This document shows, in pieces, positions 1 to 6,570 of a stretch of 9,621 nt of DNA. A program made the position numbers and the translations under genes. This DNA is from Elusimicrobiota bacterium (GTDB taxonomy: Bacteria; Elusimicrobiota; Elusimicrobia; FEN-1173). The notes under the pieces were generated by a model that worked only from the letters and a program-made list of their open reading frames with translations, ran no database searches and was not told the origin of the DNA. The stretch covers positions 1 through 9,621 of the forward strand of contig PMLF01000320.1 of the NCBI GenBank assembly GCA_003158755.1. The letters run 5' to 3'. Position 1 is the first letter of the stretch, and every line of letters starts with the position of its first letter.

Positions 1-771
1 ATAGTGGCCGGGTGGATTATTGTTATCATTATTACAGTCGTCCTTACATTTTTTCGCACAGTCACGAAGGCATTTTGCAAATTCATATGCTTCATTTAAA
101 TCTTCCCCAGTAGGAGGCAAACTAGGCGCACCAGGTATCTGACCAATCGCTTGATTTAAGAGAAAATCTAGATGCTGGAGAACACAGTTGGCCGAACACG
201 ACAAAAGACATCCCCAATTTGTTTTCAATCCCCGGGGATCAAAATAATTTACCGGGGAATTTCTTGCGTATTGATAGAAGTTTATCCCCCCAAGAAATTT
301 AATTGGATCCGCAGTCGTATACCTTCCAGTAGCTGGATCGTAGTACCTATGCCAGTTATAGTGGAGGGAGGTTTCCTGGTCGAAATATTGGCCGGGAAAC
401 CGGAGGTTGTTGACGACGGTGCTGTTGGAGGTGTCCACCGTGGCAGCGCCGAAAACGTCGTAGGCGGCGGACCAAGTGACGGCCCCGTTAGGAGCGGCGA
501 GCTTTTGAGGTGTACCGAGGTCGTCGTTTATGAACCAGTGGTAACCGTTGGTCTCGGTAGTGGAATTAATGACACGCATCCACACCGGGGCGGTTCCCCA
601 AATACCTTTTGGTATCCAGCCATAAGTTTTTGTAAGGGTTCCTTGGGCGTCGGCCTCGGCGATCAAGCCTTCATCCGCGTACAGGAAATAAGTGGTGGTT
701 GTGCCGCTGGAGGTGGTCAAGGACTTGCTCAATCGCCTACCGAAGGGTAGGCGATTGATTTCCTTGAGCAT
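1..771 (-). CDS. Rhs-family protein, 5'-truncated fragment: end of Rhs core plus start of a Cys-rich C-terminal tip (3' end beyond window)
   Basis: The minus frame stays open from an ATG at 771 to base 1, giving 257 visible codons. Residues 118-157 contain the Rhs repeat-associated core signature: LRFPGQYFDQETSLH is followed by YNWHRYYDPATGRYTTADPI, and the core ends with DPRGL at 178-182. Rhs proteins are large YD-repeat shells, often over 1000 residues, that carry a variable C-terminal effector; here almost all of the shell is missing. Recognisable homology begins at PFGRRLS (residues 9-15), within the palindrome at 730-757. The ATG has no convincing Shine-Dalgarno and no signal peptide, and an in-frame TAG lies 18 bases upstream, so I read this as a truncated or displaced Rhs module, not an intact gene. 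The visible tip is AT-richer than the core and has cysteines at 188, 192, 196, 234, 238, 242 and 246. Its function is unknown. The family call is secure; whether it is expressed is not. Confidence 0.85.
   Translation of the reverse strand, partial: MLKEINRLPFGRRLSKSLTTSSGTTTTYFLYADEGLIAEADAQGTLTKTYGWIPKGIWGTAPVWMRVINSTTETNGYHWFINDDLGTPQKLAAPNGAVTWSAAYDVFGAATVDTSNSTVVNNLRFPGQYFDQETSLHYNWHRYYDPATGRYTTADPIKFLGGINFYQYARNSPVNYFDPRGLKTNWGCLLSCSANCVLQHLDFLLNQAIGQIPGAPSLPPTGEDLNEAYEFAKCLRDCAKKCKDDCNNDNNNPPGHY
730..757. repeat. Perfect 28-bp palindrome at the recombinase/Rhs junction; candidate recombination core site
   Basis: The 11-base arms CAATCGCCTAC and GTAGGCGATTG are exact inverted copies around a 6-base centre; the palindrome can also be read as 12-base arms with a GAAG loop. 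An 11-6-11 layout is the geometry of Xer (dif-type) core sites. The site lies 61 bp beyond the stop codon of the second tyrosine recombinase gene. Only one arm belongs to conserved Rhs coding sequence (PFGRRLS); the other replaces what is normally Tyr-Asp in that motif. No T-run follows on either strand, so it does not look like an intrinsic terminator. The recombination role is inferred. Confidence 0.55.
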
Positions 772-818
772 TTTTGAAGGGTAGCATTTCTATTTTCCGT
801 CTGGAATATCCCCCTTTT

Positions 819-1694
819 TTACCCGTTGGGATGGCTTTCTTTGTGGGCGTTTTTCAGGTCGATGGGGGCCACGTAGGTGTAGATTTGTGTGCTTTCCAGG
901 CTTTCGTGGCCGAGCATCTTTTGGAGGGCGACGAGGTTCGCGCCGCCGCGCAGCAAGTGCGTGGCGAAGGCGTGGCGCATGGCGTAGGGCGTGATGGGAC
1001 GTTCCAGGCCCAGTTTCCGGCTGTAGCGGGCGAAGAGGTAGCCGATGATCATGGAATCCATGCCGTTGCCCCGGCGGGTTAAGAACAAAAAGGGGACGCC
1101 CGGGGTTTTGCTGGCGTAACGCGGGCGCGCGTCCTTTAGATAAAGGCCGATCCACTCCAGGGCGGTCTTTCCGACGGGGACGAGGCGGTCCTTTTTCATT
1201 TTTCCCTGGCGGATGGTGATTTGCCCCTGGGCGAAGTCGATGTCCGACAGGGTGAGGCGGGTGAGCTCCTTGCGGCGGATGCCGGAGGAATAGACGAGCT
1301 CCAAAAGCGCCCGGTCCCGCAGGCCTCCGGGGCGTTTTACGTCGGGCGCGTCTAAAAACCGTTGGACGTCCCCCGGCGGGATTTCCCAAGGGAGGCGGCG
1401 CGGCGGGGAGGAGCACATTAAATCCGCCGACGGGTCCAGGAGGATATGTTTTTCCCTGGTCAGCCATTGGAAGTATTGGCGGATGGCGTGAAAGCGTTGG
1501 CGGGGCAGGTGCTTGATGTGGTCCAGGCGGAAGGCGTCCAGGACGGCGGCGGTGACGTCTTTCTCATCGGTGAAGCCGTGCCGCGCCAACCAACGTTGAA
1601 AGTGTTGAAGGTACCAGCGGCGCTTGTCGATGCTGGCGCGGGCGTAGCCCCGCGCTTGAAGGTGGCCCAGGTGAAGCTCGACGAGGGCGCTCAT
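819..1694 (-). CDS. Tyrosine recombinase (XerC/XerD-like phage integrase family), second gene of a tandem pair
   Basis: The protein has 291 residues, a normal Xer length. An N-terminal SAM-like DNA-binding domain (about 1-90) precedes the catalytic domain (about 105-280). Visible catalytic residues are Arg140 (SSGIRRKEL), Lys165 (QGKMKKDR), Arg240, His263 (LGHES) and the nucleophile Tyr272 (TQIYTY). The usual His of the HxxR motif is replaced by Tyr237 (PYAMRHAFATHLL); the partner recombinase keeps His there. The ATG overlaps the TGA of the upstream recombinase (ATGA at 1691-1694), and the SD is weak, so translational coupling is likely. Known members cut and rejoin DNA through a 3'-phosphotyrosine at paired inverted half-sites, and heteromeric pairs exist (XerC/XerD). 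The role here, element integration/excision or inversion, is inferred. It is the last gene before the Rhs fragment. Confidence 0.93.
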   Translation of the reverse strand: MSALVELHLGHLQARGYARASIDKRRWYLQHFQRWLARHGFTDEKDVTAAVLDAFRLDHIKHLPRQRFHAIRQYFQWLTREKHILLDPSADLMCSSPPRRLPWEIPPGDVQRFLDAPDVKRPGGLRDRALLELVYSSGIRRKELTRLTLSDIDFAQGQITIRQGKMKKDRLVPVGKTALEWIGLYLKDARPRYASKTPGVPFLFLTRRGNGMDSMIIGYLFARYSRKLGLERPITPYAMRHAFATHLLRGGANLVALQKMLGHESLESTQIYTYVAPIDLKNAHKESHPNG

Positions 1695-2632
1695 AGGGCC
1701 TGTTCCCGGGGGTGGCAGCGTTGATGCTCCTTTTTCAGGTCCGTGATGTCCACGTGGGTGTAGATTTGCGTGGTGGCGATGGTCTTGTGGCCCAGTTGCT
1801 CCTGGATGTGGCGCAGGGAGGCTTTGCCCTTCAGCATGTGGGTGGCGCAGGCGTGGCGCAGGGTGTGGGGCGTGATGCGCTTGTTGATCCCGGCGCGCTT
1901 GACGTATTTCTCGACGTAAAGCTCGATCTCGCGGATGGTGAGGGTTTTCCCGGTGCCGCGCGTGAAGAGGACGTCCGTGGGATGCTTTTGCACGAAGCCG
2001 GGGCGCGCGGCCTCAATGTATTGGCCGATGTAGGCCGCGGCCACGCTGCCCATAGGGACGATGCGGTCCGTTTGGCCTTTGCCGTTGTTGACGCGGACCT
2101 CCTGGCGGGACAGGTCCACGTCCCGGATGGTCAGGTGGCAAAGCTCGCTGTTGCGGATCCCCGTGGAATAGAGGGTTTCGAGGATGGCGCGGTCCCTCAA
2201 TCCGAAGCGGGTTTCCGTGCGGGGCTGGTTCATGATCTTTCGGATTTCCTTGACGGTGGGGATGTCCTTGGGGAGCCGCCGGCCGATGCGCGGCATTTGG
2301 AGGTCCACGGCGGGATCGATGAGGATCAGGCCGCGTTTCCTCTGCCATTGGAAGAACATTTTGACGCAGAGGAGCCGGGCGCGTTGGGTTTCGAGGCTCA
2401 AGGGCTGGCCGTCTTTCCTTTTGCAGCCGTAGAGCCATATTTGGAATTGCTGGATCATGTCGGCGGTGATGTCCGTCAGGCCGTGGATGTCGATGACCTC
2501 CAGGAACCGCACGAAGAATTTGAGGTTGTAGGGATAGTCCGCCACCACGCGCGGGGAATAGCCTTCCACCGCCAGGTGGTCGCGGAATTGCTGGATGAGG
2601 AACGTGATTTTGTTGATGTCCTGCTCTTCCAT
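1691..2632 (-). CDS. Tyrosine recombinase (XerD-like phage integrase family), first gene of a tandem pair
   Basis: The protein has 313 residues: an N-terminal core-binding domain (about 8-105) and a catalytic domain (about 125-300). The full catalytic set is present: Arg160 (STGIRNSEL), Lys185 (NNGKGQTDR), His256 and Arg259 (PHTLRHACATHML), His282 (LGHKT) and Tyr291 (TQIYTHV). The start codon at 2632 has a good purine-rich SD (AAGGGGGG, 4 bases before ATG). The C-terminal tail, ending in DLKKEHQRCHPRE, resembles the tail of its partner (DLKNAHKESHPNG), so the pair looks like an old duplication. The 122-bp gap to the upstream primase gene holds direct repeats that may bind this protein or a regulator. 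Because the catalytic set is intact, this is the more likely of the two to initiate strand exchange. Confidence 0.95.
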   Translation of the reverse strand: MEEQDINKITFLIQQFRDHLAVEGYSPRVVADYPYNLKFFVRFLEVIDIHGLTDITADMIQQFQIWLYGCKRKDGQPLSLETQRARLLCVKMFFQWQRKRGLILIDPAVDLQMPRIGRRLPKDIPTVKEIRKIMNQPRTETRFGLRDRAILETLYSTGIRNSELCHLTIRDVDLSRQEVRVNNGKGQTDRIVPMGSVAAAYIGQYIEAARPGFVQKHPTDVLFTRGTGKTLTIREIELYVEKYVKRAGINKRITPHTLRHACATHMLKGKASLRHIQEQLGHKTIATTQIYTHVDITDLKKEHQRCHPREQAL

Positions 2633-2647
2633 GATGCCCCCTTCACA

Positions 2648-2754
2648 ACCCGGCGCGAACCGCGCGAACTTCAGGCGGCGGATTAAAGATAAAGAAAATC
2701 AACGGCTTTCATCGACGAAGAAAGTCGCGCCACCCGGCGCGAACTTCCGCGAAC
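2648..2754. repeat. Two pairs of CGCGAAC direct repeats flanking an AT-rich spacer between primase and recombinase genes
   Basis: CGCGAAC occurs at 2654-2660, 2663-2669, 2738-2744 and 2748-2754, as two closely spaced pairs (9- and 10-base periods) 84 bp apart. The first member of each pair lies in an identical 13-mer, ACCCGGCGCGAAC (2648 and 2732). On the coding strand the motif reads GTTCGCG. The AT-rich middle (about 2681-2702) and an imperfect hairpin (2703-2727) separate the pairs. The right pair touches the primase stop codon and the left pair sits just upstream of the recombinase SD. Spacing near one helical turn suggests a protein-binding array: recombinase accessory sites, an operator or iterons. 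The function is inferred. Confidence 0.6.
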
Positions 2755-5595
2755 TTAAGCCGTCAGGCGGGCGCGGAGCTCCTCGGGCGTCAGAAGGCCG
2801 GTCAGTCGCTTGGCCTCAGCCGGGCCGCGGTCGATGGCGCGGTACCGGCAGATGTTCCCCCGCCCGCCGCCGGTAACCAGGCGCACGTACTCCAGGCCGA
2901 CGAGCTCCCACAGCATTTCCCGCAGGCGCGTGTCCGTGATGCCGGTGTATTCCCGGATTTGCCGCCGGGTCGCCCCCTCATCGCCTTGGATGCGCTCGAC
3001 GGCGTTTAAAAGGTCGCGGAGCGGTTTCTTCAAGTCCACCAGGCTTTCGCCCATGATCTCCGCCGCGAGGGGGTAGGCCGCGTCGTAATCCTCGACGGCG
3101 GCTTCGATGTAGACCACGCCGTCTTTGGTTTTCTTCTTATCCCGCTGGTGTTGGCGCAGAAAGGCGATGGCGCGGATTAAAGACAAGAATCGCGGGTTGT
3201 CCCGCCGGGCGCGCAATCTACCGTCGGGAAAGGTCAGGTGGTTGGCGTAGGGAATCACCACCTTGACCGGCTCCAAGAGCCTTTGCATGTTGTGGTGGAG
3301 CGCGGCGATTTCTTTTTGCCGCGCCTGGTTGTGCAGCCCGTCGAGCGTGGCGGCCTCCCTTTGCCGGTCGTTGATCCGCCGCGTTTGCTCTAGACTTTCG
3401 TCGGTGTTGATCTCCGCGCAACGGGTGGCGTTCTCCGGGTTGATCCGGTCGGTGGTGCCGTCGATGTACGCGATGGGGCCGTAGATGACGAAGTATTTGG
3501 TTTTGATCTCTCCCGTTTGCTCGTCTTTCCGGCTGACGAATTGGGACAGGCGTTTCTTGCTCTGCAACGCGCGGATGCAATACTCGATGTTCTCGATCCC
3601 CGACTTTTCCTCGATGATGATGAGCTTGTGCTCAATGTCGTGCTCGCCCAGGTTGTAGAAGGATTTGTCGCTGGCCGAGGTGATGAAGTACAGGTCCTCC
3701 GGCGGGGTCAGCTTTTCAATGACCTCGGCCAGGGCGGATTTGCCCGATGACGATTGGCTCACCACGGAACAGCTTAACGGGTCGTCCAGCTTCCGCGACA
3801 CGGCCACGAAGTACATGTAAAGCTTGTTGTGGGCCTCGCCGACGGTGCCCATGACCCCGATATGCTCCAGGACGTCCTCCAGAAGCGTGGGGCGCTTCAG
3901 GAACGCCTGGGCCTGGGCCCGTTGGGCCTCGGTCATCTTGTCCCCCTCGGGGACGGGCTTGTCCGCCGCCTTTTTCTCCCGGAGGCGCTCCAGGGCGGCG
4001 ATGATGTGGTTCAACTCCTTCAGGAGCTCGCCTTCCTCGGCCTCCACGAGCTTGCGGCAACAGGACACGAAGGCCGCCCGGGCCCGGGCGGAATAGAGGT
4101 CGAAGGTGTCGATGTGGGAAACTTCGTTTCCGGCGGGACCGGACGCCAAGCGCAGCGTGACGCGCAGGTCCAGCCCTTTGGCCGACAACCCGACGGCGCG
4201 GTACGCGCGGGGTCCGAACCGGAAATGGACGCCGTCGTCTTTTTCTTGGGCGGCGGGGACTTCGTCCCGAGGGGTACCCGCTGGGGACGCCGGTTGCGTC
4301 GTTGCCGTCGGAAGAGCCTCGGGCGCCCGCGCTGGTTCCGCCGGGACGAAGGTCCCCGGCTCGGGGTCCTGCCCGCCGGTGGCGGGCGATAAGGACGGGT
4401 CGGGCAGGCCCTGGGGCTGAAGGACCGCCGGGGTGGACCACGGGAGGAACCCCCGGAATTTCTCGACGGTGACACCCTTTTGGAGCGCATCGTTGACGTC
4501 CTTGTACTCCTTGGGCAGGAGGACCTCCGCGACCTCGACGCCGAGGGACTTCAATCGTTCGGCGATGAGGGGCCGGGCGCGGTCCCCGGCCGGGTCGTTG
4601 TCCAGGCAGAGGGCGACAGACCTCGTCCGGTGCTCACGGAAAAGCCGGACGTGGTCCTCCGTGAATCCGTTGACGCCGTAGAGCGGGACCACGTTTTTAA
4701 TGCCGACGGAATAGAGGCTCAGGGCGTCGATGATTTTCTCCGTCAGGATGACGTTCGGGTACGCCTTGACGGCCGCGCCGTTCCACACGCCCCGCAGGGG
4801 ACCCGCCAAGTAAAGGTGGCCGTGGGCCCGGGACACGTGGCGGCCGTAGAGGCCCACGGGCGCGCCCCCCTCGTCGAAGATCGGGAACACGACGCAGTTG
4901 TAGAAGGTTTCCGCGCCGCGAAGGTTCAACAGGCCCAGGGCCTTGAGCGCGGCGACGTGCTCGTGGGTTTGGTCCTTCGGCAGACGGGCGCGAAGCGACC
5001 CGTTGACGAAACCGATTTGAAAGGTTTCGAGGGCCCCCGCGTCCTTGATGCCGCGCCAGGCCAGATAATCCGGCCCGCGGCGGTCCTCCAGCAGGGTTTG
5101 GTGGTAGTGCTTGACCGCGGCCGCCAGGACCTCGGCTTTCTTCTCCGGTGGGACCTCGGGCGGGGCGTCCTTCGGCGCGGGGAGCGCCGCGCGGCCGTTC
5201 TCATGGGCGCGGCCGGGGCCGTCGCCGTTGGTCAACGGCGCATGGCCGTTGTTTTCCGTCGGACGCTCCCCCCCCGGCGCGGATGGGAGGAGGTTCAATT
5301 CCCGGGCGCATTCCTCATACACGTCGATGAAGGGTTTCTTCTCCATCTTGGCCTTGAAGTCCAGGGCGTTGCCGTGCTCCGGACAGCCGAAGCAGTTCCA
5401 TATCCATTTGCCGTTTTTGTCGCTCAGGTGAAGGCTAGGGGTTTTGTCGTCGTGGAATGGGCAATTGATCTTGTAGCTGTCGGTCCGGTTGAACCATCCG
5501 TTCTTGTGGAGGGCGAGGCCGTAACCTTGAATGATCGTCGGTAAGTGGAGGCGGGCTTTGATGGCCTCCAGGACGTGGGGCTCGATTCGTCTCAT
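2755..5595 (-). CDS. Mobile-element primase-helicase: CHC2 zinc finger, Toprim, AAA-type NTPase, C-terminal winged helix
   Basis: The protein has 946 residues. Domains in order: CHC2-type zinc finger (about 40-80; Cys45, His48, Cys68, Cys71); a DnaG-like catalytic core with Toprim (about 280-370; Glu286, Asp290, and Asp332/Asp334 in LDNDPAGD); a Pro/Ala-rich linker (about 385-455); a region with helical stretches to about 570; an NTPase with Walker A SQSSSGKS (613-620) and Walker B LIIIEE (658-663); and a winged-helix-like tail (about 875-915). DnaG-family primases make RNA primers; fusion to an NTPase/helicase is common in phage, plasmid and integrative-element replication proteins, so autonomous or excised-form replication is the likely job. 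Toprim has Glu-Lys in place of the frequent Glu-Gly. The start has an SD (AGGGAG, about 10 bases upstream). It lies 39 bp after the last small gene and is probably cotranscribed with it. The exact helicase subfamily is not identified. Confidence 0.88.
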   Translation of the reverse strand: MRRIEPHVLEAIKARLHLPTIIQGYGLALHKNGWFNRTDSYKINCPFHDDKTPSLHLSDKNGKWIWNCFGCPEHGNALDFKAKMEKKPFIDVYEECARELNLLPSAPGGERPTENNGHAPLTNGDGPGRAHENGRAALPAPKDAPPEVPPEKKAEVLAAAVKHYHQTLLEDRRGPDYLAWRGIKDAGALETFQIGFVNGSLRARLPKDQTHEHVAALKALGLLNLRGAETFYNCVVFPIFDEGGAPVGLYGRHVSRAHGHLYLAGPLRGVWNGAAVKAYPNVILTEKIIDALSLYSVGIKNVVPLYGVNGFTEDHVRLFREHRTRSVALCLDNDPAGDRARPLIAERLKSLGVEVAEVLLPKEYKDVNDALQKGVTVEKFRGFLPWSTPAVLQPQGLPDPSLSPATGGQDPEPGTFVPAEPARAPEALPTATTQPASPAGTPRDEVPAAQEKDDGVHFRFGPRAYRAVGLSAKGLDLRVTLRLASGPAGNEVSHIDTFDLYSARARAAFVSCCRKLVEAEEGELLKELNHIIAALERLREKKAADKPVPEGDKMTEAQRAQAQAFLKRPTLLEDVLEHIGVMGTVGEAHNKLYMYFVAVSRKLDDPLSCSVVSQSSSGKSALAEVIEKLTPPEDLYFITSASDKSFYNLGEHDIEHKLIIIEEKSGIENIEYCIRALQSKKRLSQFVSRKDEQTGEIKTKYFVIYGPIAYIDGTTDRINPENATRCAEINTDESLEQTRRINDRQREAATLDGLHNQARQKEIAALHHNMQRLLEPVKVVIPYANHLTFPDGRLRARRDNPRFLSLIRAIAFLRQHQRDKKKTKDGVVYIEAAVEDYDAAYPLAAEIMGESLVDLKKPLRDLLNAVERIQGDEGATRRQIREYTGITDTRLREMLWELVGLEYVRLVTGGGRGNICRYRAIDRGPAEAKRLTGLLTPEELRARLTA

Positions 5596-5634
5596 GTCGT
5601 TTTTTCTCCCTTGTGGGTTTTTGGGTGACGCTCT

Positions 5635-5886
5635 TTATTCCCGCGCTGAACATTCCCCCCCGAAGATGACCTGCTTCAAGTGGCTCACATGCGTCTTGAG
5701 CTTCCTCACGTTGCACACCGCGTCCCCGTCCTTGAACCGCCGCGCCAGGTCCTCCACGCCGTCCCCTGTCAATCGAAAGACGAACTCCCTTTTTCCGTCG
5801 GGCCTCCGGTTAACTTTCACGCCGTCCAACCATCCGCCCTCGCACAACAGATACGCTCCCTGCCAAAGGTCTTTGGTCTCAATCAT
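5635..5886 (-). CDS. Small conserved protein, DUF5659-like (copy 3 of a three-gene array)
   Basis: The protein has 83 residues, no membrane segment and no signal peptide. It opens with TKDLWQGAYLLCEGG, has a central REFVFRL strand and ends with a Lys-rich helix (VRKLKTHVSHLKQVIF). That order, a DLxxAAYLL helix, an F-V-F strand, then a C-terminal LK-x-x-I helix, matches my memory of DUF5659, a small domain of unknown function often seen on mobile elements. The start at 5886 has a GGAGG SD nine bases upstream and overlaps the stop of the preceding paralogue by 8 bases. The first gene after it is the primase-helicase, 39 bp downstream. A role as an accessory or DNA-binding factor for the replication module is only inferred from position. 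Confidence 0.72.
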   Translation of the reverse strand: MIETKDLWQGAYLLCEGGWLDGVKVNRRPDGKREFVFRLTGDGVEDLARRFKDGDAVCNVRKLKTHVSHLKQVIFGGECSARE

Positions 5887-6136
5887 GGGCCACCGCCTCC
5901 AGCCGACAACGCGCCTTCCTCTCCAAATGCTCCACGCTCCGCCTCTGCCGGGCCAGGTTCCCCAGGATGTTTCCGTCGGCGTAGCGTTCCGTCAAGAAAT
6001 CCATCCCCTCTCCCTCGACGACGAACACCGGCAGCCGCCAGCCGTCCCCGCCCATGACAGGCCGGATTTCCTTCAACTCTCCCCCGTTCGCCACCAGATA
6101 CGCCGCCAACCAAAGGTCTTTCGTTTCCACCGTCAT
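5879..6136 (-). CDS. Small conserved protein, DUF5659-like (copy 2 of a three-gene array)
   Basis: The protein has 85 residues. Residues 4-16 (ETKDLWLAAYLVA) closely match the start of the downstream gene, and both share the plan of a DLW-x-x-AYL helix, a Gly-rich turn, a V-F-V strand (LPVFVVEG), then a charged helix (QRRSVEHLERKAR). The start at 6136 has a strong AGGAGG SD seven bases upstream and overlaps the previous stop by 4 bases (ATGA). The shared N-terminal motif and head-to-tail overlap indicate tandem duplication followed by divergence. The function is unknown; the family call to DUF5659 is made from motif memory and is moderate. Confidence 0.72.
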   Translation of the reverse strand: MTVETKDLWLAAYLVANGGELKEIRPVMGGDGWRLPVFVVEGEGMDFLTERYADGNILGNLARQRRSVEHLERKARCRLEAVAHD

Positions 6137-6345
6137 GACCGCGCCTCCTTCCGCTTCTTCTTTTCCGCCCGGTGCCTCGCCGCCCCGCGCTGCACCGCCG
6201 TCCTTAAAAGGCTTTCCACCAAACCCTCACGCCCGCCGCCCCTCATCACGAACACCACCTCCGTCTTGCCGTCCCCCCGGAACGTCACCCCGACTTCCTC
6301 CACCACGCACGTCCCACCCCACATCGGCCACGTCTCGGTTTCCAT
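6133..6345 (-). CDS. Small protein, divergent third member of the DUF5659-like array; first gene of the operon
   Basis: The protein has 70 residues from the ATG at 6345. This start is preferred because a strong purine-rich SD (GGGGGAGAGG) precedes it directly. A longer frame from a TTG at 6396 would add 17 residues (TPYRRDRPPAGGKGER in part) but has no SD. The core VEEVGVTFRGDGKTEVVFV, followed by a Gly-rich turn and a basic helical tail (RAEKKKRKEARS), parallels the middle and end of the two downstream genes, but the DLW-x-x-AYL helix has decayed to TWPMWGGT. Its 3' end overlaps the next gene by ATGA. It is either a diverged paralogue or a similarly organised small basic DNA-binding protein. 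Function unknown. Confidence 0.62.
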   Translation of the reverse strand: METETWPMWGGTCVVEEVGVTFRGDGKTEVVFVMRGGGREGLVESLLRTAVQRGAARHRAEKKKRKEARS

Positions 6346-6358
6346 CCTCTCCCCCTTT

Positions 6359-6372
6359 CCCCCGGCCGGGGG
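6359..6372 (-). promoter_or_regulatory. GC-rich hairpin in the operon leader, just upstream of the first SD
   Basis: CCCCCGGCCGGGGG is a perfect palindrome that can fold as a 5-bp GC stem with a GGCC loop in the minus-strand transcript. It lies within about 5 bases of the purine-rich SD serving the gene that starts at 6345, so it could shield or position that SD. A regulatory role is inferred; such palindromes also arise by chance in GC-rich DNA. Confidence 0.35.
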
Positions 6373-6455
6373 TCGATCACGGCGATAGGGTGTCAAGTAC
6401 TTTTTTGCGCCCCATTTTTGTCGGATTCAGCCCCGCGATTTCCTCCTGATATTTT

Positions 6456-6491
6456 GTTACTGTATGGTTATGGATAGTAACCGATAGGTTA
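6456..6491. promoter_or_regulatory. Operator-like cluster of alternating GGTTA/TAACC half-sites between divergent genes
   Basis: Half-sites lie at GTTAC 6456-6460, GGTTA 6466-6470, TAACC 6478-6482 and GGTTA 6487-6491. They form a GGTTA-N7-TAACC inverted repeat and a TAACC-N4-GGTTA inverted repeat sharing the middle half-site, plus a GTTACT/AGTAAC pair (6456-6461 and 6476-6481). The cluster covers the spacer, -10 box and start region of the minus-strand promoter. The adjacent Cro/CI-type regulator is the obvious candidate ligand, giving repression of the minus operon. Binding is inferred. Confidence 0.6.
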
Positions 6492-6502
6492 TTTTATGTC
6501 AA
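6474..6502 (-). promoter_or_regulatory. Sigma70-type promoter for the small-gene/primase/recombinase operon
   Basis: On the minus strand a perfect TTGACA (-35, 6502-6497) is followed by a 17-base spacer and TACTAT (-10, 6479-6474; 4 of 6 consensus). Transcription would start near 6467, giving a leader of about 120 nt before the first start codon at 6345. The promoter is embedded in the GGTTA/TAACC cluster, so a repressor there would block polymerase directly. Confidence 0.65.
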
Positions 6503-6537
6503 GTCAAACACCGAACAAACACCCAACGGCGAACCCG

Positions 6538-6563
6538 TTGATTTCCGACCCTACCGTTATAAT
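6538..6563 (+). promoter_or_regulatory. Promoter of the regulator gene; predicted leaderless mRNA
   Basis: A perfect TATAAT (6558-6563) ends 7 bases before the ATG at 6571, so the expected start of transcription falls on or next to the A of the start codon. No SD precedes that ATG. The -35 is poor: TTGATT at 6538-6543 leaves only a 14-base spacer, so activation or an atypical -35 is possible. Confidence 0.55.
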
Positions 6564-6570
6564 ATGGACC

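Noticed and set aside
172..750. Plus-strand open frame of 192 codons at the left end
   Set aside because: It lies opposite the Rhs core, whose minus-strand motifs are unmistakable.
730..757. Palindrome as intrinsic terminator of the recombinase operon
   Set aside because: No T-run follows on the minus strand, and the hairpin lies inside an open Rhs frame.
1712..2686. Plus-strand open frame of 324 codons opposite the XerD-like recombinase
   Set aside because: It is a GC-rich antisense shadow. The minus strand encodes a complete recombinase with every catalytic residue.
4480..5544. Plus-strand open frame of 354 codons opposite the primase
   Set aside because: It is an antisense shadow of the primase zinc-finger and Toprim region, with no recognisable domain and no SD.
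6346..6396. TTG start giving a 17-residue longer first operon gene
   Set aside because: It has no SD, its codons coincide with a TTGACA box and the GC palindrome, and the ATG at 6345 has a strong SD.
6496..6570. ATG at 6496 as the regulator start
   Set aside because: It has no SD and lies upstream of the TATAAT box that best explains transcription; the added residues are not part of the Xre domain.
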